Shown in pieces: positions 33,635 through 41,615 of a stretch of DNA of 46,546 nt. A program made the position numbers and the translations under genes. The notes beneath the pieces were generated by a model. It made no database searches. It worked only from the letters and a program-made list of their open reading frames with translations, and was not told where the DNA came from. Numbering within the stretch: the stretch's first letter is position 1; the number at the start of each line of letters is the position of its first letter. The DNA comes from Firmicutes bacterium UBA2530 (lineage in GTDB: Bacteria > Bacillota > Clostridia > Tissierellales > Sedimentibacteraceae): assembly GCA_002340985.1 (NCBI GenBank), contig DDNC01000013.1, positions 17,046 to 63,591 on the forward strand. Reading direction: 5' to 3'.

Positions 33635-34423
33635 TCATTCAAAATTTCTTTTAAACCCTTCACTCAACTCTTTTTCCGTATCCAAATCCCTGTAATATTC
33701 AGCTATCAGCATGGAAGCAGGTTCAACAGCTTCAGTATAAAGTCTGTATAATTCGTCATTAATTTCAATGCATTCTTTAACCGGCTTAAAGCTCATGACC
33801 AGACCCGACATACCGTCATAATTTCCTGACATCCTGAGTCCTGCTGTTATGAGAGCCCTTTTAGCCAAGCCAGGTGAAACGAGAAAGTCCAAATAAAATT
33901 TCATCGATTTCAATGCTTTATACACATCCTTCTCAGAAGCTCCCTCAAAAAACCACGATATCACCTGTACGCTGCGTGAGTTTGCCGCAATATGGGATGT
34001 GGGTCTGAACATAACAGGATTCAAATTGCTTTTCAGCATAAAAAGCCTATCAAATTCCGTTTCAATAGTACTGTGAGAAAGATTTTCTCTCTCTTTCTGT
34101 CTTATAAAAGGATGGCACTGGCTATCCAGCATGAAATGACATATGAATCCTGCTATATAGGCAGCTGCTCCCTCATAATCAGAGCATGACCGAATGACTT
34201 TCCTTGCATTTTCAAAAAACAAATCTGCATTCATACCATGCAGGCGGTGGCCTGTCCTGCTTATATCATTTGCTTTCAAAGGCTTATAATAAAACAGGAT
34301 ATCCGGACCATGAAGCCCTATGTTAAATAAAGTTATATTTTCATTAATAATTTTCTTTATATTTCCATCCAACAGTTCCAGCACTTCATGGCCGAAGCAA
34401 TAATGAGCATACGTAGTTGGCAT
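33635..34423 (-). CDS. Zinc-dependent phospholipase C-like protein
   Basis: 262 residues, no signal peptide. The family's metal-site pattern is visible: MPTTYAHYCFGHEV at the N-terminus, NIGLHGPDILFYY, HRLHGMNADLFF, and GFICHFMLDSQCHPFI, supplying the His/Asp ligands of the S1/P1-phospholipase C fold. Unlike the secreted clostridial alpha-toxins it lacks an export signal and a C-terminal membrane-binding domain, so it is an intracellular member of unknown substrate that is common in Clostridia. RBS GGGAGG. It lies 34 bases behind the 42-codon ORF and ogt, probably one transcript. Confidence 0.85.
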   Translation of the reverse strand: MPTTYAHYCFGHEVLELLDGNIKKIINENITLFNIGLHGPDILFYYKPLKANDISRTGHRLHGMNADLFFENARKVIRSCSDYEGAAAYIAGFICHFMLDSQCHPFIRQKERENLSHSTIETEFDRLFMLKSNLNPVMFRPTSHIAANSRSVQVISWFFEGASEKDVYKALKSMKFYLDFLVSPGLAKRALITAGLRMSGNYDGMSGLVMSFKPVKECIEINDELYRLYTEAVEPASMLIAEYYRDLDTEKELSEGFKRNFE

Positions 34424-34457
34424 TACATCCTCCCTGATTTATCCCAAAACAAACACA

Positions 34458-34586
34458 CTATCTGTTGACATCACCGCTGTACTTTTCTCTTTTAGCAAGT
34501 ACCGACAGCAACCCCAGAGCAATCGAGAGAAATGCCGATGCCAATACTCTATATTGACCGGGAATCATGAATACGAAATAAGCCAT
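34458..34586 (-). CDS. 42-residue single-helix membrane protein
   Basis: MAYFVFMIPGQYRVLASAFL is followed by a hydrophobic stretch and a charged tail (AKREKYSGDVNR). One membrane helix (about 14-31), positive-inside tail. An SD (AAAGGGTGA) lies 6-7 bases before the ATG. It starts 16 bases after the ogt stop and ends 34 bases before the phospholipase-like gene, so it fills the gap of what looks like an operon. I do not know the family. It is supported by RBS, position and amphipathy only. Confidence 0.55.
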   Translation of the reverse strand: MAYFVFMIPGQYRVLASAFLSIALGLLSVLAKREKYSGDVNR

Positions 34587-34602
34587 ATGAAGTCACCCTT
34601 TC

Positions 34603-35070
34603 TCATTTCAGAACCCTCTCAATGGAAAGCAGTTTTTCCTTTATATGAAGTCCGCTGCCATAACCAACCAAGCTTCCGTCCGCGCCAATTACTCTATGGC
34701 ACGGTATGAAAATCATTATAGGATTCCTGTTATTTGCCATTCCAATCGCTCTTGATGCCTTTGGATTTCCTACAGCTTCAGCTACCTGCTTATAGCTTCT
34801 CGTCTCTCCGTATGGAATATTGCAAAGGGCATTCCAGACCTTCTTCTGAAACTCTGTTCCCTCGGGGTTCAGCGGCAGGTCAAAGTTAGTCCTTCTGCCG
34901 CATAGGTAATCTGTCAGTTGTTCATATGCCTTTCTTATGAGCTCTGTCTCTTGTATGTGCGATATGCATTCACTGATGCCTTCAGCAACTTCCATTGATA
35001 TAATTTCTGTTCCGTTATCACTTATGGACATCCTTCCGATTTCAGTATCATAAAAAAAAGTATTTTTCAC
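34603..35070 (-). CDS. ogt: Methylated-DNA-protein-cysteine methyltransferase (Ogt)
   Basis: 155 residues, starting at GTG six bases after GGGAG. Suicidal repair of O6-methylguanine: acceptor Cys124 in the invariant IPCHRVIG, with GYGSGLHIKEKLLSIE as the C-terminal substrate-binding part and the recognition helix around KASRAIGMANNRNP. It lacks an Ada activator domain, so it is the constitutive Ogt type. It follows the histidine kinase gene by 65 bases and precedes the microprotein and phospholipase-like genes. Confidence 0.95.
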   Translation of the reverse strand: MKNTFFYDTEIGRMSISDNGTEIISMEVAEGISECISHIQETELIRKAYEQLTDYLCGRRTNFDLPLNPEGTEFQKKVWNALCNIPYGETRSYKQVAEAVGNPKASRAIGMANNRNPIMIFIPCHRVIGADGSLVGYGSGLHIKEKLLSIERVLK

Positions 35071-35135
35071 AAGTTGCTCCCAATTATAATTTTATTGATA
35101 TAATATAACATTAAGCGCCTTTATTCAACATTTAT

Positions 35136-36068
35136 TCAACTGCTCTTGTCTATGTCTGCAAATTCTATTCTCACCATTTCACCCAGACTATCATAGTTAA
35201 TGACTCTGCAATTATCCAATGAATATATATTCTCATTTTTTCTGCACGGAAGCTTTATTGTGAATATACTTCCTTTTCCCATCTTGCTTGAAGCCTTTAT
35301 GCTTCCTCCGTGCATTTCAGTTATAGCTTTTGCAAGCCTTAAGCCTGTACCGCTGCCTTCTGCTTTTCTCGAAAGAGATTTATCAATTTGTCCAAATCTA
35401 TTGAATATGTTATTCAGATAATTTTTCTTAATGCCTATACCCTCATCCGCAACGGATATCTCTACAGAATCGTCCTTTACTAAGACATTTACATTTATTT
35501 CCCCTTCTTGCCTTGAAAATTTAACGGCATTTGATAATATATTAAGCAGAACCCTTTCAATTCCTTCAACATCCACCATCATATACTTTTCTTCCAAATT
35601 AGTATCAAATACAAACTTTAGCTTATTTTCATCAATTATTTTGGATACTGCACTAACAACCTCCTCCACAAGCTCAACTATGTTCACATAGTTGTGGTTC
35701 AGCTTGTACAACCCCGTCTCAATTTTATGTAAATCTAACATATTATTTACCACCTTCATTAATCGGAAGCTGTTTTGTTTAATCGAATCAAGACTGAATT
35801 TTATTTTGTCAAACCCTTCATTTTCCTCGTCGCACTTTATATAAAGCTCTATGAGCTGCGCTGCGCTGTAAATTATGTTCAAAGGAGTTTTAAACTCATG
35901 AGAAGCATTTATGAACAATTCATCGTTTATCTTTATGTTTTCTTCAATATTTATATCCCCACCATTTTCAGCGCATATCTCCTCGTAACTTTCGCCTGTA
36001 CCAATTCTCGCAGCGGAATCTGCGTTTGCAACAAAAGGTATAACATGAGCACTTTTCAACTTATACAT
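35136..36068 (-). CDS. Soluble sensor histidine kinase (orphan)
   Basis: 310 residues. Dimerisation/phosphoacceptor H box NASHEFKTPLN with His57, N box ILSNAVKFS, G1 DEGIGIKK, F box NRFGQ and G2 GSGTGLRLAK: a complete HisKA plus HATPase_c core. There is no membrane helix and only about 45 residues precede the H box, so the sensory input must come from another protein or a small ligand. No response regulator is adjacent. B. subtilis Kin proteins feeding Spo0F are one possible analogy in a spore former, but that is inference. RBS GGGGGAGG. C-terminal tail of about 25 residues after the ATPase domain is of unknown use. Confidence 0.9.
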   Translation of the reverse strand: MYKLKSAHVIPFVANADSAARIGTGESYEEICAENGGDINIEENIKINDELFINASHEFKTPLNIIYSAAQLIELYIKCDEENEGFDKIKFSLDSIKQNSFRLMKVVNNMLDLHKIETGLYKLNHNYVNIVELVEEVVSAVSKIIDENKLKFVFDTNLEEKYMMVDVEGIERVLLNILSNAVKFSRQEGEINVNVLVKDDSVEISVADEGIGIKKNYLNNIFNRFGQIDKSLSRKAEGSGTGLRLAKAITEMHGGSIKASSKMGKGSIFTIKLPCRKNENIYSLDNCRVINYDSLGEMVRIEFADIDKSS

Positions 36069-36141
36069 ATACCCTCCCCCTTCCGGTTTATCATTTGTTA
36101 TTTACTTATATACCTATACATTCGTATTTTAAACAATAAAA

Positions 36142-36169
36142 TTTATATGAAAACGAATAATTATTTCAA
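36142..36169 (-). promoter_or_regulatory. Promoter of the histidine kinase gene
   Basis: Minus strand TTGAAA (36164-36169), 16-bp spacer, TATAAA (36142-36147). An inverted pair ATTCGTTTT / AAAATACGAAT lies just downstream. The -35 abuts an A8T9 tract. Confidence 0.45.
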
Positions 36170-36223
36170 AAAAAATTTTTTTTAACAAAAATAATGTCGA
36201 AATTTATCAACTCCAATATAGTA

Positions 36224-36252
36224 TTGTTGATTTCCAAGTATAGTGATATAAT
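36224..36252 (+). promoter_or_regulatory. Sigma-A promoter of the radical SAM gene
   Basis: TTGTTG (36224-36229), 17-bp spacer, TATAAT (36247-36252) with extended TGA. The start of RNA near 36259 supports the ATG at 36281 rather than one at 36194. Confidence 0.75.
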
Positions 36253-36280
36253 TTTCATCATATTATTCAAGAGGTTATTT

Positions 36281-37201
36281 ATGGATATTAACTTTTCAAA
36301 TTATGTAAATCTATTGTCTGATTGCACCTTGTGTCCGAGAAATTGCCATGCGGACAGGCTGAATGGAAAGAAAGGATATTGCAGAGAATCTGACGCCCTG
36401 ATTGTTTCAAGAGCGGCTCTCCATATGTGGGAGGAGCCATGCATCTCCGGAGAAAGAGGTTCAGGCACTGTCTTTTTCAGCGGGTGTTCCCTTGGATGCG
36501 TATATTGCCAGAATTATAATATTTCAAGAGGACTTACCGGTAAAGAAATTTCAATTGAGAGGTTTTCGGAAATCTTTAAGGAACTTCAGCAAAAGGGCGC
36601 ACACAATATTAACCTTGTGACTCCAAGCCACTATATACCTCATATTGTTGAAGCTGTAACCCTCAGCCGCAAAAGCGGTTTAACAATTCCCGTGGTATTC
36701 AATACCGGTGGATATGAAAAAATCGAAACATTGAAATTACTGGAAGGCATTGTGGACATATATATGCCAGATTTAAAATATATGGATGAAACCGTCTCCC
36801 TTAAATACTCAAACTGTCCTGATTATTTTTACTATGCATCAGAAGCAATAAAGGAAATGTCCCGGCAGGTTGGAACGCCTGAATTTGATTCGGAGGGCAT
36901 CATGAAAAAAGGAGTGATAGTCCGTCACATGATGCTTCCGGGATATCTTGAGGATTCCAAAAAAATTATTAAGCATCTGCACGAAACATTCGGAGACAAA
37001 ATATACATGAGTATAATGAACCAGTATACGCCTCTCCCTCATGTAGAAAAGTATCCGGAAATAAACAGAACTATAACTTATGACGAATACGAGGAACTTA
37101 TAGATTATGCCATAAGCATAGGAGTTGAGAACGGATTCATTCAGGATGGAGAAACACAGTCTGAAAGCTTTATTCCTGATTTTAACGAGGAAGGAGTATA
37201 A
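36281..37201 (+). CDS. Radical SAM protein, PflX (COG1313) family
   Basis: 306 residues from the ATG seven bases after AAGAGG. The radical SAM Fe-S motif C69-x3-C73-x2-C76 (FSGCSLGCVYC) is preceded by a second cysteine set C15-x2-C18-x3-C22-x11-C34 (CTLCPRNCHADRLNGKKGYC), typical of PflX-like proteins related to pyruvate formate-lyase activase. SAM-binding glycine segment NTGGYE and the VRHMMLPGYLEDS region follow. The reaction is unknown; glycyl-radical activation is the family hint but no glycyl-radical enzyme is nearby. A single gene, convergent with the LuxR-type regulator. Confidence 0.88.
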   Translation: MDINFSNYVNLLSDCTLCPRNCHADRLNGKKGYCRESDALIVSRAALHMWEEPCISGERGSGTVFFSGCSLGCVYCQNYNISRGLTGKEISIERFSEIFKELQQKGAHNINLVTPSHYIPHIVEAVTLSRKSGLTIPVVFNTGGYEKIETLKLLEGIVDIYMPDLKYMDETVSLKYSNCPDYFYYASEAIKEMSRQVGTPEFDSEGIMKKGVIVRHMMLPGYLEDSKKIIKHLHETFGDKIYMSIMNQYTPLPHVEKYPEINRTITYDEYEELIDYAISIGVENGFIQDGETQSESFIPDFNEEGV

Positions 37202-37259
37202 ATCCTTCCTGATATGCCGTATCAGCTTCTATATTGCTGTGTCAAAGTGTACTTTGTCG

Positions 37260-39758
37260 TCAAATTTTTTTAAATTTAAGCTCGCTTTTTGAATGAATAT
37301 CGAGCTTGCTATAAATACTTTTTAGTATAGTTCTCACGGTTGTTTCAGATATATACAGCTTGCCGGCAATTTCTCTGGCACTGAATCTGTCTCTGGCAAG
37401 TGCCGCAACTTCACGCTCCCTTGGAGTCAGCGGCGAGCTGTAAGATAAAACTGCTTTCTTTATTGCAGCCACTCCCATCGTCTGACGTTTGCCGAGAGCC
37501 ATCAGATCACGAAAACCCTTCTTATCCGTGACAGAAGCCTCTGCCGATTCCAAAAGCGGATAAAGTGAATTTATCTGCTGCGCCAGCGGAAGATAAACCT
37601 TATCCGGCAGCGCTATGTTAAGAGCGTGATTCAGATATTCCTGAGCCTCACTGTGGTTACCACCATTAAGTTTAGCAATTGCAAGGTATTTAAGATTGTA
37701 CAACTTGGCCATCGCATATTTCATCTTTTCATTTTCATTATTATATGTGTCTGAGAAAAAACTTGAAATTCCGTAGAATTCATTATAGCGCTGCTCCATG
37801 AGCAAAATTTTCATATAAAGAAACTGTGCGTAAGGAACAACAGGAGCATACAGAACCTTTTTTATGCTTTCAATATCCATAATCCACGGTGCAACTCCTT
37901 CCTTGACACCAAGAATAAGACTTATGACGGAAAGACATAAATCCGCCATATTCTTCATATATAAATTCGTACTTTCTTTTTTATATTTTTTTATATTGTT
38001 TACAGCTGTTAGATATTTACATGCATCACCCCTGAGTATGGCAATTCTGGCAAATACCAGCTCTGCGCACATACATATACCCATATGATTAGTGCCTCGT
38101 GCACTGTAGAGAGCCTTATGGCACAAAATTTCAGCTTCATCCTCTTCACCTCTCATGAGCATTGTCTCAGCCCTCATGACGATGCTTACCGGGCCCACTC
38201 CCTGGATGCCGGCAATATTTCTATACAACACTTCCACTTCATCAATCTGTTCAAGTATATTTTCAAGCTTGCCCGGCTCTCTCCAAAACATATCCAGAGA
38301 AGACGGCGCCGAAAAAAGCCACGTCGCAGTGCCGCATCTTATCATGCCGGAGTGTCCACCAAGCACACTGAGCGCTGTTTTTTGACCTTCAATCATTTTA
38401 GAGATATCATTAAAATCTCCCATTGACTTCATAAGCATGAATTCGCCTTTTATCCTGTGTATTTCCACTTCGCAAATATTCCTGTTTTCAATAGTTCTCT
38501 GCAGAAGAAGGCATACTTTTTCATACGATTCATATTGCCCGCATGCAAGCGTCATATATCCAAGCTCAAGCATTGTGTACGGATATTTGCACATTATATC
38601 CTCAGGGCATTCATCTATCAACAATTCAATAAATTCCGGCTGATATTTTTGCTTCTGGTTGTCAAAATACTCTCTGCTGTACGGCATAGCCAGTATTGCA
38701 TCAAAATCTCTAACCTTTAAAAAAAACTTGGCCGCCTGACAATACTGGGAAATTGAGGCATAGGACTTTCCCGCCCTGTAGAAAACCTCTCTTCTATACT
38801 CCTCAGAGCAATGATTATTGAAGCTATTTTGTAAATAATTACGCAGAATACTGTGTATGCTGTAAATTTGCGCATCCGGACGATATTGTATAAAGTCATT
38901 TGTTTTAAGAAGCTCTTCAAGCTTGTCAGGCAGGACATCCCGGTCAACCATTATTGCTGCCTGGGGTGCTGTAAAGCTCTCCATCACAGAAACAGAAATC
39001 AGCAAATTCTTCTCTTCAGCTGAAAGGTTGTTCCAGATAGCATTTTCTACTAAACGTTCAATATCAAATGTAAAATTAAAGGTGCTGCTTCGCATGTAGT
39101 TTATAATTTGAAGTTTGACGGCAGATATCCATCCTCCGGTGCTCATGAACACATTTTCCAGTTCATCATCAGTGAGCCGTATACCCTCAATCCTGAAAAG
39201 ACTGGCTGTTCCTTCAGCATCAAGCAGAAAATCCGATGCGTTGATACTATGTATGTTGTTATTATGAGTCATGATACTGCACTTCTCCCTGATCTTCTGG
39301 GTTATGAATATAACATGCAGGAACGGATTTCCATGCATTGAAAAAACATTTATAAGTTCCCTGCGCACATTGCATTCAGCAAGCTGGAAATTATCTATTA
39401 CTAAAAATGTTTCCTTCCTGCAATCAATACCGCTCAAATATTCCTTAACATAAAACAATGTGTCCATTGTGGGCATATGAATGTTTTCCAGATTATCCGC
39501 AAGCCCGAAGTCTATATTGGAAAACAACCTGCAGATTCCCTTCCATGAAATCACAGCAGGCTCACCCATGCATGTATACCAATATTGATCAGAACCTTCG
39601 GACAATTCTCTTTTTAAATATTCTGTAATTGCTGTCGTTTTACCGAAGCCTGACGGTGCTTCCACTATTGTTAGGGGATAAAAAAGTATTTGATCAAGCT
39701 GGCACCTGAGCCTGTCCGAAAAATAATACTTTTTTTGCTGAATTGCTTTTTTATGCAT
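37260..39758 (-). CDS. Large ATP-binding LuxR-type regulator (LAL/MalT-like)
   Basis: 832 residues from the ATG behind GGAGGAATAGG; the frame is open 21 codons more. STAND-type NTPase with Walker A APSGFGKTT (34-42) and a Walker B-like FLVIDNF near 119-125, a winged-helix/arm region (300-350), a long helical repeat region of TPR type (about 360-740), and a C-terminal LuxR HTH (LTPREREVAALARDRFSAREIAGKLY, 770-832). The design is that of MalT and LAL regulators, which bind an inducer and ATP, oligomerise and activate promoters. The target is unknown. It is a single gene with neighbouring genes unrelated. C-terminus ends right after the HTH. Confidence 0.92.
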   Translation of the reverse strand: MHKKAIQQKKYYFSDRLRCQLDQILFYPLTIVEAPSGFGKTTAITEYLKRELSEGSDQYWYTCMGEPAVISWKGICRLFSNIDFGLADNLENIHMPTMDTLFYVKEYLSGIDCRKETFLVIDNFQLAECNVRRELINVFSMHGNPFLHVIFITQKIREKCSIMTHNNNIHSINASDFLLDAEGTASLFRIEGIRLTDDELENVFMSTGGWISAVKLQIINYMRSSTFNFTFDIERLVENAIWNNLSAEEKNLLISVSVMESFTAPQAAIMVDRDVLPDKLEELLKTNDFIQYRPDAQIYSIHSILRNYLQNSFNNHCSEEYRREVFYRAGKSYASISQYCQAAKFFLKVRDFDAILAMPYSREYFDNQKQKYQPEFIELLIDECPEDIMCKYPYTMLELGYMTLACGQYESYEKVCLLLQRTIENRNICEVEIHRIKGEFMLMKSMGDFNDISKMIEGQKTALSVLGGHSGMIRCGTATWLFSAPSSLDMFWREPGKLENILEQIDEVEVLYRNIAGIQGVGPVSIVMRAETMLMRGEEDEAEILCHKALYSARGTNHMGICMCAELVFARIAILRGDACKYLTAVNNIKKYKKESTNLYMKNMADLCLSVISLILGVKEGVAPWIMDIESIKKVLYAPVVPYAQFLYMKILLMEQRYNEFYGISSFFSDTYNNENEKMKYAMAKLYNLKYLAIAKLNGGNHSEAQEYLNHALNIALPDKVYLPLAQQINSLYPLLESAEASVTDKKGFRDLMALGKRQTMGVAAIKKAVLSYSSPLTPREREVAALARDRFSAREIAGKLYISETTVRTILKSIYSKLDIHSKSELKFKKI

Positions 39759-39897
39759 CCTATTCCTCCAATCATGATTCCGGGAACACACCTTCTCAAT
39801 CCATGATAAGATTTCGTTCAACCTTGTGTCTTAATTTTTCGCTTCTACCTTCTACCCCTTTTGTCAGCAATTAAAACATTATTTAACATCATATAAT

Positions 39898-39926
39898 AAA
39901 ATACTACAAAGTGCTAAATATTTCAA
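39898..39926 (-). promoter_or_regulatory. Possible promoter of the LAL regulator gene
   Basis: Minus strand TTGAAA (39921-39926), 17-bp spacer, TATTTT (39898-39903). The leader of about 130 bases has a tandem GTAGAAG repeat (near 39845-39858) and no gene; the rest of the 287-base gap is the terminator below. Confidence 0.4.
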
Positions 39927-39976
39927 TATTCTTAATTAGTATTTTGGAGTTAATCTATCATTTATCTGCCTTTAAA

Positions 39977-40009
39977 AAGAAGCTGCGGTTACACACCTTA
40001 CAGCTCCTT
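39977..40009 (-). terminator. Terminator after the B3/B4-domain gene
   Basis: Minus strand stem AAGGAGCTG / CAGCTTCTT (one G-T pair), 15-base loop, then TTTTTAAA, 36 bases past the stop. Confidence 0.7.
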
Positions 40010-40045
40010 TGCTTGTTATTCAAAACACCATATCCTCCCGTAATA

Positions 40046-40768
40046 TTACGGCCATATCTCTACTTCTCTGTTGTCAATACTCATATACACTACCTCCGAG
40101 ACACCTCCCAGATACCTGCTTACCAGAGACGAAAGCTCCTCTGCAGCGGCTCTTAGATCCGCACTTCTATTCGTGTCCACGGATTCAATAATGAGAAACG
40201 CATTAACGGTGTCCTCCGTCAGCATGGTTCTCTGTCCGTCACGCCAGTTCCAGCACCTGCATACTGCACCCTCGTCATCCTTGTATATTATTTCTCCCGG
40301 CAGGGCATTGTCATATTCTTCATCGCCCAAGGCCATAAAAAGCTCTCCGCCCTCAGCCTTTGTAAGCAGCATATCACCGGCAAATGTATCAATGTCCTCT
40401 CCGCCGCAGGGCAGACCGTATTTAAGTGATATGGAGTTGTATATGTCCACAAGAGGATTTAGCATTCCCACATCGTTACCTTTTTCAACCCTCTTCAGCA
40501 GCGCCTCTATGGAACAACGCACACCCTTCTTTGTTTTAAATTTCTGATATGCATTCCTCCATACGGCTACAACCTTATTTTCACTGAACACTTCTTCAGT
40601 AAGATACTTCTTAGCCTCCATGTTGTATTTTCCAAGCATTTCAATAATATCCCGGCGAAAATCCTCCGCATAAAGCTCGCTGTTGTTTATACCCTTTGCC
40701 AGTATAACAGCAATTTCGGCTTGAGGAAATATCTCCCAGAATTCTTCCTTTATTATAAATTTGCTCAT
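40046..40768 (-). CDS. Solo B3/B4 (PheT-like) domain protein
   Basis: 240 residues. The B3/B4 domain of the phenylalanyl-tRNA synthetase beta subunit is recognisable in the segment VAVWRNAYQKFKTKKGVRCSIEALLKR...NPLVDIYNSISLKYGLPCGGEDID and in ITLTKAEGGELF-like strands. Stand-alone copies are widespread in Firmicutes; editing of mischarged tRNA or free amino-acid binding is a guess. No catalytic synthetase domain is attached. RBS GAAGAGGAG. The promoter lies inside a perfect inverted repeat (40795-40827). Confidence 0.85.
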   Translation of the reverse strand: MSKFIIKEEFWEIFPQAEIAVILAKGINNSELYAEDFRRDIIEMLGKYNMEAKKYLTEEVFSENKVVAVWRNAYQKFKTKKGVRCSIEALLKRVEKGNDVGMLNPLVDIYNSISLKYGLPCGGEDIDTFAGDMLLTKAEGGELFMALGDEEYDNALPGEIIYKDDEGAVCRCWNWRDGQRTMLTEDTVNAFLIIESVDTNRSADLRAAAEELSSLVSRYLGGVSEVVYMSIDNREVEIWP

Positions 40769-40794
40769 ATCTTTCTCCTCTTCGTTGCATAGTA

Positions 40795-40830
40795 CATTAT
40801 TAATATAACCCTTTTATATTAATAATGCAA
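40795..40830 (-). promoter_or_regulatory. Promoter embedded in a perfect inverted repeat (putative operator)
   Basis: Minus strand TTGCAT (40825-40830), 17-bp spacer, TATATT (40802-40807). The 14-bp arms 40795-40808 and 40814-40827 are perfectly complementary with a 5-base centre, so both promoter boxes lie in the repeat. Confidence 0.6.
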
Positions 40831-40859
40831 CTTCCGTGAACGATAAACATACAGAAAAC

Positions 40860-41573
40860 TCACCGTCTCAGATATAGTACCATTTTTTTCATGGTGTACA
40901 GAGTTGTTCCATTTATCCTTATGCTTATGCCATCTGCAAATACAGGCTCGTTATATGTAACGGTAAGCGGTATTTTCTCCCCTATCCGAAATTCACCTGA
41001 AACAGCGGAGGCAACATCGATATGCGGCTTCACTCCATCCGTAAAACTCATTTGCTTATCAATATAATTGTTATCACTGTCACAAAATACGGTATAGACA
41101 TCCTCCGTAATCCCCGAATAATCAAGGTTGACATTTAATGACTCCGCAATGCTGTTTGCCTCTGCATACCTTCCAATCCCCAAATCGGATATAGGCACAT
41201 CATTAAAGTCAAAATCAATTTTATTTTTTCCTGATACGTCAATGTCTCTCTTAAATACATTTTCAGAGCCAAACTTGTTATTTCTCTCTATATTGAAATG
41301 AACATTCCCTGATGCTCCTCCTTCATTCAGAAAATATCCTCGAAGCAAACTCAAATGAGTAAAAACCTCCATATCTATCATTGCTCTCACATCGCCCGCT
41401 ATGGCTGATGATGTTGAAATATTTGCAATATTGGCGGCATTTTTATATTTACCGGAAGAACCATTGTATTCAGTATTCAATATTTCAGAAATATCCGCAA
41501 TATATACGTCCCTCGCTCTCTCGTAGCATTTCTCCAAATCGAAATTATTTTGTATCCTCACAGACACAGTCAT
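40860..41573 (-). pseudogene. Decayed lipoprotein-like gene (both ends apparently lost)
   Basis: An open frame of 237 codons (MTVSVRIQNNFDLEKCYERA...). No family recognised; the C-terminal third (IGEKIPLTVTYNEPVFADGISIRING) looks like an Ig-like/adhesin strand pattern. The ATG has only a distant SD. Upstream in the same frame, 12 bases after the moeA-like stop, the codons read CGSDEED, like the first residues of a mature lipoprotein whose signal peptide is missing. At the 3' end a run of seven A residues (40883-40889) is followed by a short out-of-family tail; one extra A would continue as NGTISETVSFLYVY. I infer a truncated, frameshifted remnant, though a real small protein is not excluded. 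Confidence 0.5.
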
Positions 41574-41615
41574 ATGAGCAGAATCTTCCTCATCGCTTCC
41601 GCAGTTCGTTTATAA

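Noticed and set aside
36168..36185. A8T9 tract between the kinase and radical SAM genes as an origin or phase-variable tract
   Set aside because: A simple intergenic A/T run between divergent promoters; no DnaA boxes or repeats seen with it.
37209..37225. Small hairpin CTGATA / TATCAG after the radical SAM gene as a terminator
   Set aside because: Only a 6-bp AT-rich stem without T-run; the adjacent CAAAGT / ACTTTG repeat is equally weak, so no firm terminator is called between these convergent genes.
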